In this document: piece by piece, positions 36,877 to 46,822 of the stretch
Layout: each line of letters begins with the position of its first letter
Position numbering within the stretch: the first letter of the stretch is position 1
NCBI GenBank assembly: GCA_944393565.1
Contig: CALYAM010000001.1
Span: 122,204-186,203 of the forward strand
From: an uncultured Clostridia bacterium
GTDB lineage: Bacteria > Bacillota > Clostridia > TANB77 > CAG-508
DNA length: 64,000 nucleotides
Direction: 5' to 3'
Translations under genes and position numbers: made by a program
Notes under the pieces: generated by a model
Database searches by the model: none
Told to the model about the DNA's origin: nothing
Seen by the model: the letters and a program-made list of their open reading frames with translations, nothing else

Positions 36877-39567
36877 TTGAAAAAATTATTATTAATCGAT
36901 GGAAACAGCATTATAAACCGTGCTTTTTATGGTATTATGGGAAGCAAAATGCTAATGACAACATCTGGAATATATACAAATGGAATATATGGCTTCTTAG
37001 CGATATATTTTAAAATGATAGATGATTTAAAGCCAGAATACGTTTCAGTTGCATTTGACTTAAAGGCACCGACTAAAAGACATGAGATGTATAAAGAATA
37101 TAAAGGAACAAGAAAGGGAATGCCAGAAGAGTTGGCACAACAAATACCAATTTTAAAAGACATATTAAGGGCGATGAACATTACAATAATAGAAAAAGAG
37201 GGATATGAGGCAGATGATATCTTAGGAACGCTTTCAAAGCTTGGGAAAAAAAACGGGCTAGATGTAACTATATTAACAGGAGATAGAGATGCATTTCAAC
37301 TAATAGAAGATAATATAACTGTGCGTATACCTAGAACTAAGATGGGAAAAACAGAAACAGAAGATTATACAACAGAAAAAATAGAACAAGAATATGGTTT
37401 AAAACCACAAAAACTAATTGAAGTAAAGGGTTTAATGGGAGATACATCAGACAATATACCAGGGATACCTGGAGTCGGCGAAAAAACGGCAATAGCACTT
37501 ATTCAAGAATATGGTTCAATAGATGATTTGTATAAAAAAATTGAAAAAAAAGAAGATAATTTAAAAGGCAAAATTAGAGAGAAAATAGTTAAAAACAGAG
37601 ACCTTGCTGAGCTCTCAAAAAAACTTGGAACAATAAATATAAATTCCCCGATAACAAACAATTTAGAAGAAATAAAACGCAAAGAATGGAATAAAGATGA
37701 GGTATACAAATTATTTACAAATCTTAAATTTAATAGATTTATAGAAAGATTTAATTTGGGAGAGGCAGCACCAGTAATAGAAACTAAAAAAGAAGCATTT
37801 GAAATAGAAGAAATAGAGACAGAAAAAGAAATAAAAAGCTTACTAAATGAAATAGAAAATAGCAAAAAATTATTTTATTATCTAAGCACGAACAAAATTG
37901 AAAATAATAATATAATACCGGAAAACATAAATGGTATATATGTATACAGCGAAGGAAACAAAAAAGTAAGTTATATATCTAAAGGCGTAATTAAATATTT
38001 TTCAAAAATTTTCGAAGACAGTAAAATTTTAAAATGCGGAGCAAATCTGAAAAAAGACTGGTGCTTGCTAAAACAAAATGGAATAGAGCCACAAAATATG
38101 ATGTTTGATGTTCAAATTGCAGGCTATTTATTAAACTCAATAAGTAATCAATACTCAATAGAGGATTTAAGTATAGAGCACTTAGACTTTGATATTACTA
38201 GTTTAAGTGAAAAGGAGGAACAGAATCAAATAAGCTTTTTTGAAAATGATGAAGAAAAATTAGATAAAAGAAAATGTGCATATGCATATGTTATAGCAAA
38301 ATTATATGGCAAATTAAAGAAAAAACTAAAAGAGGCAGATCTTTTAGATTTATTCATTAATGTAGAAATGCCACTTGCAGAAGTGCTAGCAGATATGCAA
38401 TACACGGGTATATATCTAGACAAGAAAGAGCTTCAACTATATGGAAATGAGTTACAAAAACAAATTGAAACACTTACTAAAGAGATAAATAAGATATCGG
38501 GTGAAGATTTTAATATAAATTCACCAAAGCAACTTGGAGAAGTATTATTTGATAAGCTCAAACTTCCAGTTCAAAAAAAGAATAAAAGTGGTTATTCAAC
38601 AGATGTAGATGTCCTAGAAAAAATAAGAAAAGAACATCCAGTTGTTGAAAAGATATTAGAATATAGGCAAATATCAAAATTAAATTCTACATTTGTAGAT
38701 GGGTTAATTCCATATATTAATGCAAAAACAAATCGTATTCATTCACATTTCCACCAGACAGTTACAGCGACAGGGAGAATAAGCAGTACTGACCCCAATA
38801 TGCAAAACATACCAACACGAATGGAAATTGGAAAGCAACTTAGAAAAGTATTTAAAGCAGAAAAAGAAAATACAATTTTCATTGATGCAGACTACTCTCA
38901 AATTGAGCTTAGAGTTCTTGCACATGTTGCAGATGATAAAACAATGATAGAAGCATTTAAAAATGGAGATGACATTCATAAACAAGTAGCATCTAAAGTG
39001 TTTGGGGTTCCAATAAATGAAGTAACAAAAGAAATGAGATCAAAGGCAAAAGCAGTGAATTTTGGAATTGTATATGGAATTAGTGATTTTGGACTTGCAG
39101 AGCAACTTGGAGTTACAAAAAAAGAAGCAAAACAATATATTGAACAATACTTAGAAAAATACAGTGGGATAAAAAAGTTTATGGAAGATATTGTAGAAGA
39201 GGCTAAGCAAAAAGGATATGTAGAAACAATACTTAAGAGAAGAAGATATGTACCAGAACTAAAATCTAATAACTACATGGTAAGACAATTCGGAAACCGT
39301 GTTGCAATGAACACACCAATTCAAGGAAGTGCAGCAGACATTATAAAAATTGCGATGATGCATGTATATAAAGAGCTAAAACAAAACAATATGAAATCAA
39401 AATTAGTTCTTCAAGTACATGATGAATTATTAATTGAAACATATGAAGATGAAAAAGAAAAAGTAAAAAACATATTGAAAAATTGCATGGAAAATGCTAT
39501 AAAATTAAGAGTACCATTAAATACTGAAATAGGAGAAGGTAAAAATTGGTATGAGGCTAAACAATAA
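36877..39567 (+). CDS. polA: DNA polymerase I
   Basis: A repair and Okazaki-fragment polymerase of 896 residues with a TTG start behind AAGGAGG. The N-terminal 5'-3' exonuclease domain (LLIDGNSIINRAFYGI, TGDRDAFQL, GDTSDNIPGIPGVGEKTA) is intact. The middle 3'-5' exonuclease-like region shows no obvious catalytic acidic set, so proofreading is probably absent. The polymerase motifs A (DYSQIELRVLAHV), B (KAVNFGIVYGISDFG) and C (QVHDELLIE) are complete. Confidence 0.96.
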   Translation: MKKLLLIDGNSIINRAFYGIMGSKMLMTTSGIYTNGIYGFLAIYFKMIDDLKPEYVSVAFDLKAPTKRHEMYKEYKGTRKGMPEELAQQIPILKDILRAMNITIIEKEGYEADDILGTLSKLGKKNGLDVTILTGDRDAFQLIEDNITVRIPRTKMGKTETEDYTTEKIEQEYGLKPQKLIEVKGLMGDTSDNIPGIPGVGEKTAIALIQEYGSIDDLYKKIEKKEDNLKGKIREKIVKNRDLAELSKKLGTININSPITNNLEEIKRKEWNKDEVYKLFTNLKFNRFIERFNLGEAAPVIETKKEAFEIEEIETEKEIKSLLNEIENSKKLFYYLSTNKIENNNIIPENINGIYVYSEGNKKVSYISKGVIKYFSKIFEDSKILKCGANLKKDWCLLKQNGIEPQNMMFDVQIAGYLLNSISNQYSIEDLSIEHLDFDITSLSEKEEQNQISFFENDEEKLDKRKCAYAYVIAKLYGKLKKKLKEADLLDLFINVEMPLAEVLADMQYTGIYLDKKELQLYGNELQKQIETLTKEINKISGEDFNINSPKQLGEVLFDKLKLPVQKKNKSGYSTDVDVLEKIRKEHPVVEKILEYRQISKLNSTFVDGLIPYINAKTNRIHSHFHQTVTATGRISSTDPNMQNIPTRMEIGKQLRKVFKAEKENTIFIDADYSQIELRVLAHVADDKTMIEAFKNGDDIHKQVASKVFGVPINEVTKEMRSKAKAVNFGIVYGISDFGLAEQLGVTKKEAKQYIEQYLEKYSGIKKFMEDIVEEAKQKGYVETILKRRRYVPELKSNNYMVRQFGNRVAMNTPIQGSAADIIKIAMMHVYKELKQNNMKSKLVLQVHDELLIETYEDEKEKVKNILKNCMENAIKLRVPLNTEIGEGKNWYEAKQ

Positions 39568-39592
39568 CGAAAGATAAAATAAGGAGCGAGAT

Positions 39593-40157
39593 TTGAAAAA
39601 ATATATAAAAATATTTATTATGTTGATTATAATTCTAATAGTAGTAATACTATTATTTGGGGTTGTTAAAATCCAAAATATAATATTAAAAAAAATATAT
39701 CCCCTTAAATACCAAAATGAAGTAGAAAAATATTCCGAAGAATATGGACTCGATGAACTTCTTGTATACTCAATTATAAAAGCTGAAAGCAACTTTGAAA
39801 CAAATATTACTTCAAGCAGTGGTGCATGTGGACTAATGCAACTAATGGAAAATACAGCAAAGGAAACGGCACAAAAAATTGGATTAGAATATACTACAAA
39901 AGAAATACTTTATGAGCCAGAAATAAATATTATGCTAGGGACAAAATACTTTTCAGAACTATTGAAATATTATAATAATATTTATTTGGCACTGACTGCT
40001 TATAATGCAGGGCTAGGTAACGTTGAAAAGTGGATTGAAGAGGAAATTATACGTGATGATCGGAACAGATATAGAAAACATACCATTTAAGGAAACAAAC
40101 AATTATGTAAGAAAAATACTAAGAGATTATAGAATATATAAAGACTTATATAAATAA
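39593..40157 (+). CDS. Lytic transglycosylase (Slt type), needs a +1 shift at CGG 40061-40063
   Basis: A membrane-anchored muramidase-like enzyme cutting glycan strands. TTG start behind AAGGAG. An N-terminal membrane helix (about 5-25) is followed by the SLT domain: catalytic Glu in KAESNFE, GACGLMQLM and LTAYNAGLGNV. The zero frame continues WIEEEIIRDD then CGG and soon a stop at 40090. Skipping the C gives GTDIENIPFKETNNYVRKIL to 40157, the normal SLT ending with its PFxET and YV(x)KIL elements. The complete product is 187 residues. Confidence 0.9.
40061..40063 (+). other. Candidate +1 recoding site in the lytic transglycosylase gene (CGG to GGA)
   Basis: Codon 157: GAT CGG AAC AGA becomes GAT GGA ACA GAT, restoring the D-G of the family's DG-x-x-x-x-IPFxET end. 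Confidence 0.8.
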
Positions 40158-40271
40158 GGTAAACTTTGAATGACTGGTCACTTCCATTGTAAAACATTTA
40201 TAATTTATGATATTGTATAAGCATAAATTTATAAAAAAGGTGTATGCCTTATTGGGAAGGAAATGATAAAC

Positions 40272-41993
40272 ATGAAATCACGAGATACACTATACCATGG
40301 TACTAATTTTCAAAATATAAGAGACCTTATACGAAATTCAGTAAAAACATATGGAAAAAATGATGCATTTATAATTAAGCATAAGGATAAAGCAAAAATT
40401 AATTATGAACATATTTCATATGAAAGATTTGGAGAAGAAATAAATGCACTTGGAACAGCACTTATAAAATTAGGACTAAAAGGGAAACGAATTGCAATTA
40501 TTGGTAAAAATCGTTATGAATGGGCACTTAGCTATCTTGCTATATTGAATGGTACAGGTATTGCTGTACCATTAGATAAAGGATTACCTGAAGCAGAAAT
40601 AATTTCTTCATTAGAAAGAAGCAGAAGTGATGCAATAATTTTCGAACATTCATATTTGGAGACGGTAAAAAAAGTAAGAGAAAAAAATATAGTGTCAAAA
40701 TATGTTTGCATGGATAATATAGATGAAGAAGGAATTGATAATATAAGTACACTATTGAAACTAGGTAATAATGAACTAAAAAAAGGAAGTACAGAATATT
40801 TAGAAGCAGAAATTTCAAACGAGGAAATGGCCACAATCATTTTTACATCAGGAACGACATCGCTTTCAAAAGCAGTTGTATTGTCCCATAAAAACATAGT
40901 ATCTAATATAAATGATATGAGTTTAGTAGAAAAAATGTATGATACAGATGTAAATCTTGCCTTTTTACCATTCCATCACACGTTTGGTTCAACTGGATTA
41001 TTGGTTTTCTTGGCAAGCGGAGCAACGAATGTTTTTTGTGATGGGCTAAGACATATCCAAGAAAACCTAAAGGAATATAAAGTATCAGTGTTTGTTTGTG
41101 TTCCATTATTACTAGAAAAAATGTATAAAAAAATAATGTCAGAAGTAGAAAAACAAGGGAAAACAAGATTAATAAAAATAGCAATACCAATAAGCAATTT
41201 CTTATTAAAATTTGGAATTGATGTCAGACGAAAATTATTTAAAGATATTATTAACAACCTTGGAGGAAATTTAAGATTTATTATTAGTGGGGCTTCTGCC
41301 ATAGATAGAAAAGTTGCAAAAGGATTTAATGATTTTGGAATCCTTACAGTACAAGGTTATGGACTAACAGAAACATCTCCTGTTTTGTCAGCAGAAAATA
41401 TAAAAGCAATTAAATATGGATCTGTTGGTTTCCCATTACACAGTGTAGAAATAAAAATAGATAATCCAAATGAAGATAACATAGGGGAAATAATAGCTAA
41501 AGGGCCTAATATAATGCTTGGTTACTATGAAAATGAAGAAGCAACAAATAAAGTTTTGAAGGATGGGTGGTTTCATACAGGAGATTTAGGTTATATAGAT
41601 AAAGATGGGTATATATTTATAACAGGGAGAATGAAAAATGTGATTGTTTTAAAAAATGGTAAAAATGTATATCCAGAGGAAATAGAACAATTAATTAATA
41701 ATTTACCATATGTTGAAGAGAGTATGGTGTTTGGAAAACCAAAAGATGATGATTTAATTGTTAGTGTAAAAATAGTATATAATGAAGAATATATAAATAG
41801 CAAATATCCGGGTAAAACTGAAAAAGAATTAGAACACATAGTATGGCAGGACATAAAAAGAATTAACCAAGAATTACCTACATATAAGTGGATGAAATAT
41901 TTAATTTTAACCAAAGATCCAATGACAAAAACAACTACTGCAAAAGTAAAAAGATATGAAGAAATAAAAGAGATTTTAAAGGAGAGTGATTAA
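40272..41993 (+). CDS. AMP-binding long-chain acyl-CoA synthetase-like protein
   Basis: About 573 residues of the adenylate-forming family. The P-loop TIIFTSGTTSLSKAV, then YGLTETSPVLSAEN, the ATP-binding GWFHTGDLGYIDKDG and the hinge ITGRMKNVIVLKNGKNVYPEE are all present. This suits fatty-acid activation at the membrane. The ATG at 40272 is better spaced from GGGAAGGA than the one at 40263. galE starts at the base after its stop. Confidence 0.9.
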   Translation: MKSRDTLYHGTNFQNIRDLIRNSVKTYGKNDAFIIKHKDKAKINYEHISYERFGEEINALGTALIKLGLKGKRIAIIGKNRYEWALSYLAILNGTGIAVPLDKGLPEAEIISSLERSRSDAIIFEHSYLETVKKVREKNIVSKYVCMDNIDEEGIDNISTLLKLGNNELKKGSTEYLEAEISNEEMATIIFTSGTTSLSKAVVLSHKNIVSNINDMSLVEKMYDTDVNLAFLPFHHTFGSTGLLVFLASGATNVFCDGLRHIQENLKEYKVSVFVCVPLLLEKMYKKIMSEVEKQGKTRLIKIAIPISNFLLKFGIDVRRKLFKDIINNLGGNLRFIISGASAIDRKVAKGFNDFGILTVQGYGLTETSPVLSAENIKAIKYGSVGFPLHSVEIKIDNPNEDNIGEIIAKGPNIMLGYYENEEATNKVLKDGWFHTGDLGYIDKDGYIFITGRMKNVIVLKNGKNVYPEEIEQLINNLPYVEESMVFGKPKDDDLIVSVKIVYNEEYINSKYPGKTEKELEHIVWQDIKRINQELPTYKWMKYLILTKDPMTKTTTAKVKRYEEIKEILKESD

Positions 41994-43004
41994 ATGGCAG
42001 TATTAGTAACGGGAGGGGCAGGCTTTATAGGTAGCCATACCACTGTTGAATTATTAAACAGTGGAAGAGAAGTAGTAATAATAGACGACTTTTCAAATAG
42101 TTCCCCTAAGACGCTAGATGCAATTAGAAAAATTACAGGAAAAGACTTTAAGTTTTATAAAATGAACTATTTAGATAGAAAAATGTTAGAAAAAATATTC
42201 GAAGAAAATAAAATAGATGCAGTAATGAATTTTGCAGGTTATAAAGCAGTTGGAGAATCAACACAAAAGCCAATAGAATATTACATAAATAATGTATCTG
42301 GTGCACTTATATTATTAGATACAATGCGAAAATATGATGTGAAGAAATTTGTGTTTAGCTCGTCTGCAACTGTATATGGTGACCCTCAGGTTATTCCAAT
42401 AACAGAAGATTGTAAAACTGGAGGCACTACTAATCCATATGGTACAACAAAGTTGTATATTGAACAAATTTTAAAGGATATATATGCATCAGATAAAACA
42501 TGGGATATTGCTATATTAAGGTATTTCAATCCAGTTGGGGCACACGAAAGTGGCTTAATAGGGGAAGAACCAAAAGGTAGACCTAATAACTTAATGCCAT
42601 ATATTGTACGCGTTGCAGCAGGAATTTTAGATGAACTCTCAGTATTTGGAAATGATTATAATACACCTGATGGAACAGGAGTAAGAGATTATATCCATGT
42701 TGTGGATTTAGCAAAAGGGCATATTAAGGCATTGGAGAAGTTAGATAATGAACAAACAGGATTATATATATATAATTTAGGAACTGGAATTGGTTATAGT
42801 GTATTAGATATGATAAAATCATTTGAACGAGCAACAGGAAAACATGTAAAATATAAAATTGTAGAAAGAAGGCCAGGAGATATAGCAATGTGCTATGCAG
42901 ACCCAAAAAAAGCAAAAGAAGAGTTAGGGTGGACTGCAGAAAAGTCAATACATGATATGTGCAAAGACTCGTGGAATTACATAGAAAAACAAATTATATT
43001 ATAA
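41994..43004 (+). CDS. galE: UDP-glucose 4-epimerase
   Basis: Interconverts UDP-glucose and UDP-galactose for surface sugars. 336 residues. The NAD motif GGAGFIGSH, the [10 protein letters not shown] segment and the catalytic YGTTK (YxxxK) are present, as are [10 protein letters not shown] and [10 protein letters not shown]. It follows the acyl-CoA synthetase gene with no gap. Confidence 0.95.
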   Translation: MAVLVTGGAGFIGSHTTVELLNSGREVVIIDDFSNSSPKTLDAIRKITGKDFKFYKMNYLDRKMLEKIFEENKIDAVMNFAGYKAVGESTQKPIEYYINNVSGALILLDTMRKYDVKKFVFSSSATVYGDPQVIPITEDCKTGGTTNPYGTTKLYIEQILKDIYASDKTWDIAILRYFNPVGAHESGLIGEEPKGRPNNLMPYIVRVAAGILDELSVFGNDYNTPDGTGVRDYIHVVDLAKGHIKALEKLDNEQTGLYIYNLGTGIGYSVLDMIKSFERATGKHVKYKIVERRPGDIAMCYADPKKAKEELGWTAEKSIHDMCKDSWNYIEKQIIL

Positions 43005-43179
43005 TCCACAAAAAATATAAGGCTTATAGAAATTAAAGAAATTTTATAGCAATATTGACATATAAAGAAAGAAAACAAAGATATTTTTCATAAAAATATT
43101 GACTTTATTACCTCCTGTGATAAAATTATTTCAAAATATGTAGGCAAAAGAAAATAAGAAAAAACACAAAAGGCAAAGA

Positions 43180-43220
43180 GGAGGAAACCCGCGTGGCTGT
43201 ACACACACACGCACACACAC
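43180..43220. repeat. GC-rich patch with an AC dinucleotide repeat
   Basis: CCCGCGTGG followed by two tracts of AC repeats (43201-43210 and 43213-43220), strikingly unlike the AT-rich surroundings. Otherwise 43005-43264 holds only AT-rich sequence. Confidence 0.6.
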
Positions 43221-43264
43221 AATTAAATTTAACCAATAAAGCAAATAAAAAAGAGATAAAAAAA

Positions 43265-43324
43265 GCTACCTATCTTGTCATGAAACAAATCATGTACGAG
43301 ATGGGTAGTTTTTGTGTGCAAAAA
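43265..43324 (+). repeat. 60-nt hairpin repeat, copy B
   Basis: Identical to 27195-27254. It lies about 40 bases before the AAGGAG and ATG (43367) that precede the SUMF1-like coding region. Confidence 0.8.
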
Positions 43325-43394
43325 AAATAAAAGAAAAAATAAAGCCCAAAAGGAGAGGAGCCAAAAATGAAAGGGAAAACAGAAGCAAAGGAAC

Positions 43395-44288
43395 TTGCAA
43401 GAAACAGTAAATCAATATGTATGGATACCAGTAGAAGAAATAAATGATATGGTAATGTGTGAAAATAATAATAAGTTAGCAGATGAAAATGGAAATAAAA
43501 TATGTAATTTAGTATATAATGAAGAAACAGACACATTAGAATGTACAAACCCGGCTCATGCAACCACAGCCACCAATTTAGTAGGAAGACTGTACATAGG
43601 TACAGAAAGCTATACAACAGATGAATCCGGAAACACAATTTTTTCTTATACAATAAACTTTGAACAAACAGACCAAACGTATGATGAAAATAGTGATAAT
43701 CGAGAGCCAGCTATTGTAACAGGTGAAGGAACAGGTAATGAATATGATGGAGATAGTTGTAATTTGGAGAAAGCAGGCATGTTAGAAGGAAGTACAGCAC
43801 AAAACTTTTTAGAACAAATGCAAAGTGACTTTACAGTAATGGCAAAGAGTGTAGCCAAGAATGGAGGATTTTATATAAGTAGATATGAAGTAGGGGAAAG
43901 AGGAAGTAGCAAAAAGGGGCAGAAGGTATTAATAGCAGATAACTCAGCCAATATAACAGAAGATGGCAACTATTTAGGAGCAAACACATGGTATGGCTTA
44001 TATAATACAATAAGAGATGTAGAAGCAAATAAACAAATGATATGGGGGTGCCAGTACGACCAAGTAATAAAATTTTTAAAAGAAAGAGAGGAAGACTCAG
44101 AGAATGGACATACTAATAGAAAGTTAACTAAAAACCATGCATTGTCAGGACAAAATGAATTAGACTGTATGTTAAATATTTACGACCTTGAAGGTAACTG
44201 TAAAGAATGGACAGCAGAAGCTGCTTCTACGAACAGCAGAGCTACTCGAGGAAGTTACTGGGGCGTTACATTTTATGGTTATTTATAA
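43395..44288 (+). CDS. SUMF1/FGE-like (C-type lectin fold) protein, probably disrupted
   Basis: 297 residues open from a TTG. A better-placed ATG at 43367, with AAGGAG upstream, is in another frame, so the 5' end may be broken. After QYVWIPVEEINDMV, an acidic insert leads to NGGFYISRYEVGERG, MIWGCQYDQVIKFL and DLEGNCKEWTAEA, the pattern of formylglycine-generating-enzyme-like domains. The frame ends at a TAA in GSYWGVTFYGYL, but the expected domain end PASYRYNGD...SRSILYL follows in the same frame to 44369. In this fold the 3' region is often diversified by retroelements. No reverse transcriptase is seen here. Confidence 0.6.
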   Translation: MQETVNQYVWIPVEEINDMVMCENNNKLADENGNKICNLVYNEETDTLECTNPAHATTATNLVGRLYIGTESYTTDESGNTIFSYTINFEQTDQTYDENSDNREPAIVTGEGTGNEYDGDSCNLEKAGMLEGSTAQNFLEQMQSDFTVMAKSVAKNGGFYISRYEVGERGSSKKGQKVLIADNSANITEDGNYLGANTWYGLYNTIRDVEANKQMIWGCQYDQVIKFLKEREEDSENGHTNRKLTKNHALSGQNELDCMLNIYDLEGNCKEWTAEAASTNSRATRGSYWGVTFYGYL

Positions 44289-44428
44289 CCAGCAAGTTAT
44301 CGTTACAATGGTGACACAACCACTGCCTATCACGATGGTTGCTCTTCTCGCTCAATACTTTATTTGTAGAACTAAAACGCTGATAGCAATAGCGCACAAA
44401 AGTTAGAATGTACCTACAAAAAAATTGC

Positions 44429-44457
44429 TTGACAAATAAAGATTATCCTTGTATAAT
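44429..44457 (+). promoter_or_regulatory. Consensus promoter for rpmF
   Basis: TTGACA, a 17-base spacer and TATAAT, an exact sigma-A consensus, the strongest promoter in the window. Confidence 0.85.
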
Positions 44458-44532
44458 AAATTAGAAATTTAAGTTGTTAAAAAAATAAGAACACATATAA
44501 TATTGCTGTACAAAACGAGGGAGGGAAATAAC

Positions 44533-44715
44533 ATGGCACAACCAAAAAGAAGATGGTCAAAGGCGAGAACAGGAGCAAGAAGATCAACTTGGAAACTTGA
44601 AAACCAAAATTTAGTAGAATGTAAACATTGCCACGAAAAGATAATGCAACATAGAATTTGTCCAAATTGTGGTTACTATGATGGAAAAGAAGTTGTAACA
44701 AAAAAGGCAGAATAA
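44533..44715 (+). CDS. rpmF: 50S ribosomal protein L32
   Basis: A 60-residue ribosomal protein. AQPKRRWSKARTGARRS is the typical basic N-terminus, and CKHCHEKIMQHRICPNC gives the four zinc-binding Cys. ATG 44533 follows GGGAGGG. Strong promoter and terminator make it a single-gene unit. Confidence 0.96.
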   Translation: MAQPKRRWSKARTGARRSTWKLENQNLVECKHCHEKIMQHRICPNCGYYDGKEVVTKKAE

Positions 44716-44721
44716 AATATA

Positions 44722-44752
44722 CACCTTCAGTTTAACTGAAGGTGATTTTTTT
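44722..44752 (+). terminator. Terminator after rpmF
   Basis: A perfect 9-bp stem (44722-44730 with 44736-44744), five-base loop and T-run. Confidence 0.9.
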
Positions 44753-44790
44753 AAAATTTTTTTAATTTTATATATTTTTAAAAAAGCATA

Positions 44791-44799
44791 TGCTATAAT
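44791..44799 (+). promoter_or_regulatory. Extended -10 promoter for der
   Basis: TGCTATAAT, 30 bases before the der start codon. Confidence 0.6.
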
Positions 44800-44828
44800 T
44801 TAACCAGAAAAGGAGGTGCAATAGAGAG

Positions 44829-46148
44829 ATGAGTAAACCAACAGTAGCTATTATAGGGAGACCTAACGTAGGTAAATCTACCTTCTTTAACTATATTGTA
44901 GGTGGAAGAATTTCTATTGTTGAAGACATAGCAGGTGTTACAAGAGATAGAATTTATGCTGATGCTTCTTGGAGAGACTGCGAATTTACTGTGATTGATA
45001 CAGGAGGTATAGAACCAGAAACAGAGGATGTAATTTTATCACAGATGAGAACACAGGCTAATATTGCGATGCAAATTGCTGATGTTATTATATTTATAAC
45101 AGACATAAAGCAGGGCATTACGTCATCAGATAAAGAAATTGCTAACATGTTAAGGAAAACCAAAAAACCTGTTATTTTAGTCTGCAACAAGGCAGACAAT
45201 ATAGGCAAAATTCCAGAAGAAACATATGAGTTTTACAATTTAGGGATGGGAACTCCTTATCCAGTTTCGAGTACAAATGGTCTTGGAATTGGTGACGTGT
45301 TAGATGCAATTTATAATGAACTTCCTAAAGAAAGTAACAATCTTGAAGAGGAGGTTATTAAAGTTGCAGTAATAGGAAAGCCAAATGTAGGAAAATCCTC
45401 ACTAATTAACAAAATATTAGGTGAAAATCGTGTAATTGTAAGTGATATTGCAGGAACAACAAGAGATGCTATTGACACTTTTTTTGAAAATGATTTTGGA
45501 AGATTTGTTTTTATTGACACTGCTGGAATCAGGAGAAAAAGTAAAGTAACAGAAAGTATAGAGAAATTTAGTATAATGAGAACAATGCTGGCGATAGAAA
45601 GATCAGACATATGTTTGCTAATGATTGATGCAACTCAAGGAGTTACAGAACAAGACACTAAAATTGCAGGAGAAGCACATGAAGCAGGAAAAGGAATAAT
45701 AATTGTTGTTAATAAGTGGGATGCACTAGAAAAAGAAACTGGGACATTAGAAAAATATAAAAAAGAAATATATCAAAAATTATCGTATTTAACATATGCA
45801 CCTATTATTTTTATTTCCGCTAAAACTGGACAAAGAGTAGATAAACTATTCAGTTTAATAAAAACGGTGACAAATCAAAATGCTATGCGTATTGCAACTG
45901 CACCTCTTAATGATGTTATAAATAAAGCTATTGCAATAGTACAACCGCCAACAGATAAAGGAAAAAGGCTTAAAATATTTTATGCTACTCAGGCATCTAC
46001 AAAGCCACCTACTTTTGTAATATTTGTAAATGATAAGAGCCTATTTCATTTTTCATATGAAAGATATTTAGTAAATCAAATAAGAAATAGCTTTGGATTA
46101 AACGGAACCCCAATAAGAATTATTATACGCGAAAAAACTAAATTATAG
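44829..46148 (+). CDS. der: GTPase Der (EngA)
   Basis: A ribosome-assembly GTPase for the 50S subunit. 439 residues with two G domains: [12 protein letters not shown] with DTGGIE and NKAD, then [12 protein letters not shown] with DTAGIR and NKWD. A C-terminal KH-like domain follows. AAGGAGGTG ribosome site. It precedes plsY and gpsA, a common clostridial order. Confidence 0.97.
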   Translation: MSKPTVAIIGRPNVGKSTFFNYIVGGRISIVEDIAGVTRDRIYADASWRDCEFTVIDTGGIEPETEDVILSQMRTQANIAMQIADVIIFITDIKQGITSSDKEIANMLRKTKKPVILVCNKADNIGKIPEETYEFYNLGMGTPYPVSSTNGLGIGDVLDAIYNELPKESNNLEEEVIKVAVIGKPNVGKSSLINKILGENRVIVSDIAGTTRDAIDTFFENDFGRFVFIDTAGIRRKSKVTESIEKFSIMRTMLAIERSDICLLMIDATQGVTEQDTKIAGEAHEAGKGIIIVVNKWDALEKETGTLEKYKKEIYQKLSYLTYAPIIFISAKTGQRVDKLFSLIKTVTNQNAMRIATAPLNDVINKAIAIVQPPTDKGKRLKIFYATQASTKPPTFVIFVNDKSLFHFSYERYLVNQIRNSFGLNGTPIRIIIREKTKL

Positions 46149-46162
46149 GAGGTAAAAAATTT

Positions 46163-46804
46163 ATGATTACATATTATATTTTAATTGGAATTATAGCATA
46201 TTTATTAGGAAGTATTAGTTTCTCTATTATATTTGGAAAAAAATTTGCGGGAATTGACGTAAGAGAAAAAGGAAGTAAAAATGCAGGAAGTACAAATGTA
46301 CTTAGAACAGTTGGAAAAAAAGCAGCAATTTTAACCTTATTTTGTGACATTTTAAAAGGTGTAATAGCTGTACTGATAGCATATGTATTTGGACTGTTTA
46401 TAGAAGGCATCAATAGAGCATTATTGCTACAAATTGCTGGAATATTTGTTGTTATTGGACATTCATTTCCTATTTTCTTTCACTTTAAGGGAGGAAAGGG
46501 GGTTGCAACTAGCTTAGGTGTTTTACTAATGATTAATTGGCAAATTGGATTGATATGCTTAGTATTTGCAATTCTTATTATGATATTAACAAAGATTGTT
46601 TCTTTAGGATCGATTATGGCGGCAGTTTTATTCCCAGTGCTTACTATATTTATTCAACAAAATTATTTAGTTCCAAATTCAAATTATGTTGTTTTTGGAA
46701 TATTACTTGCTACATATGTTGTTTTTTTACACAGAACAAACATACAAAGAATTTTAGAGGGAAAAGAAAACAAATTAAGTTTTAATAAAACAAAACTAAA
46801 CTAA
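46163..46804 (+). CDS. plsY: Acyl-phosphate:glycerol-3-phosphate acyltransferase PlsY
   Basis: First acyltransferase of phospholipid synthesis, an integral membrane protein of 213 residues. GSISFSIIFGK, then VREKGSKNAGSTNVLRTVG and the second motif HFKGGKGVATSLG are the substrate-binding loops. About six membrane segments. It is followed by gpsA, which makes its glycerol-3-phosphate acceptor. Confidence 0.96.
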   Translation: MITYYILIGIIAYLLGSISFSIIFGKKFAGIDVREKGSKNAGSTNVLRTVGKKAAILTLFCDILKGVIAVLIAYVFGLFIEGINRALLLQIAGIFVVIGHSFPIFFHFKGGKGVATSLGVLLMINWQIGLICLVFAILIMILTKIVSLGSIMAAVLFPVLTIFIQQNYLVPNSNYVVFGILLATYVVFLHRTNIQRILEGKENKLSFNKTKLN

Positions 46805-46822
46805 AAAATGGAGGATTCACGC

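Noticed and set aside
43193-43330. 45-codon GTG ORF as a confident gene
   Set aside because: It has a good ribosome site but runs through an RNA hairpin that is repeated at 27 kb without any ORF, and no family is recognisable. Kept only as a weak finding.
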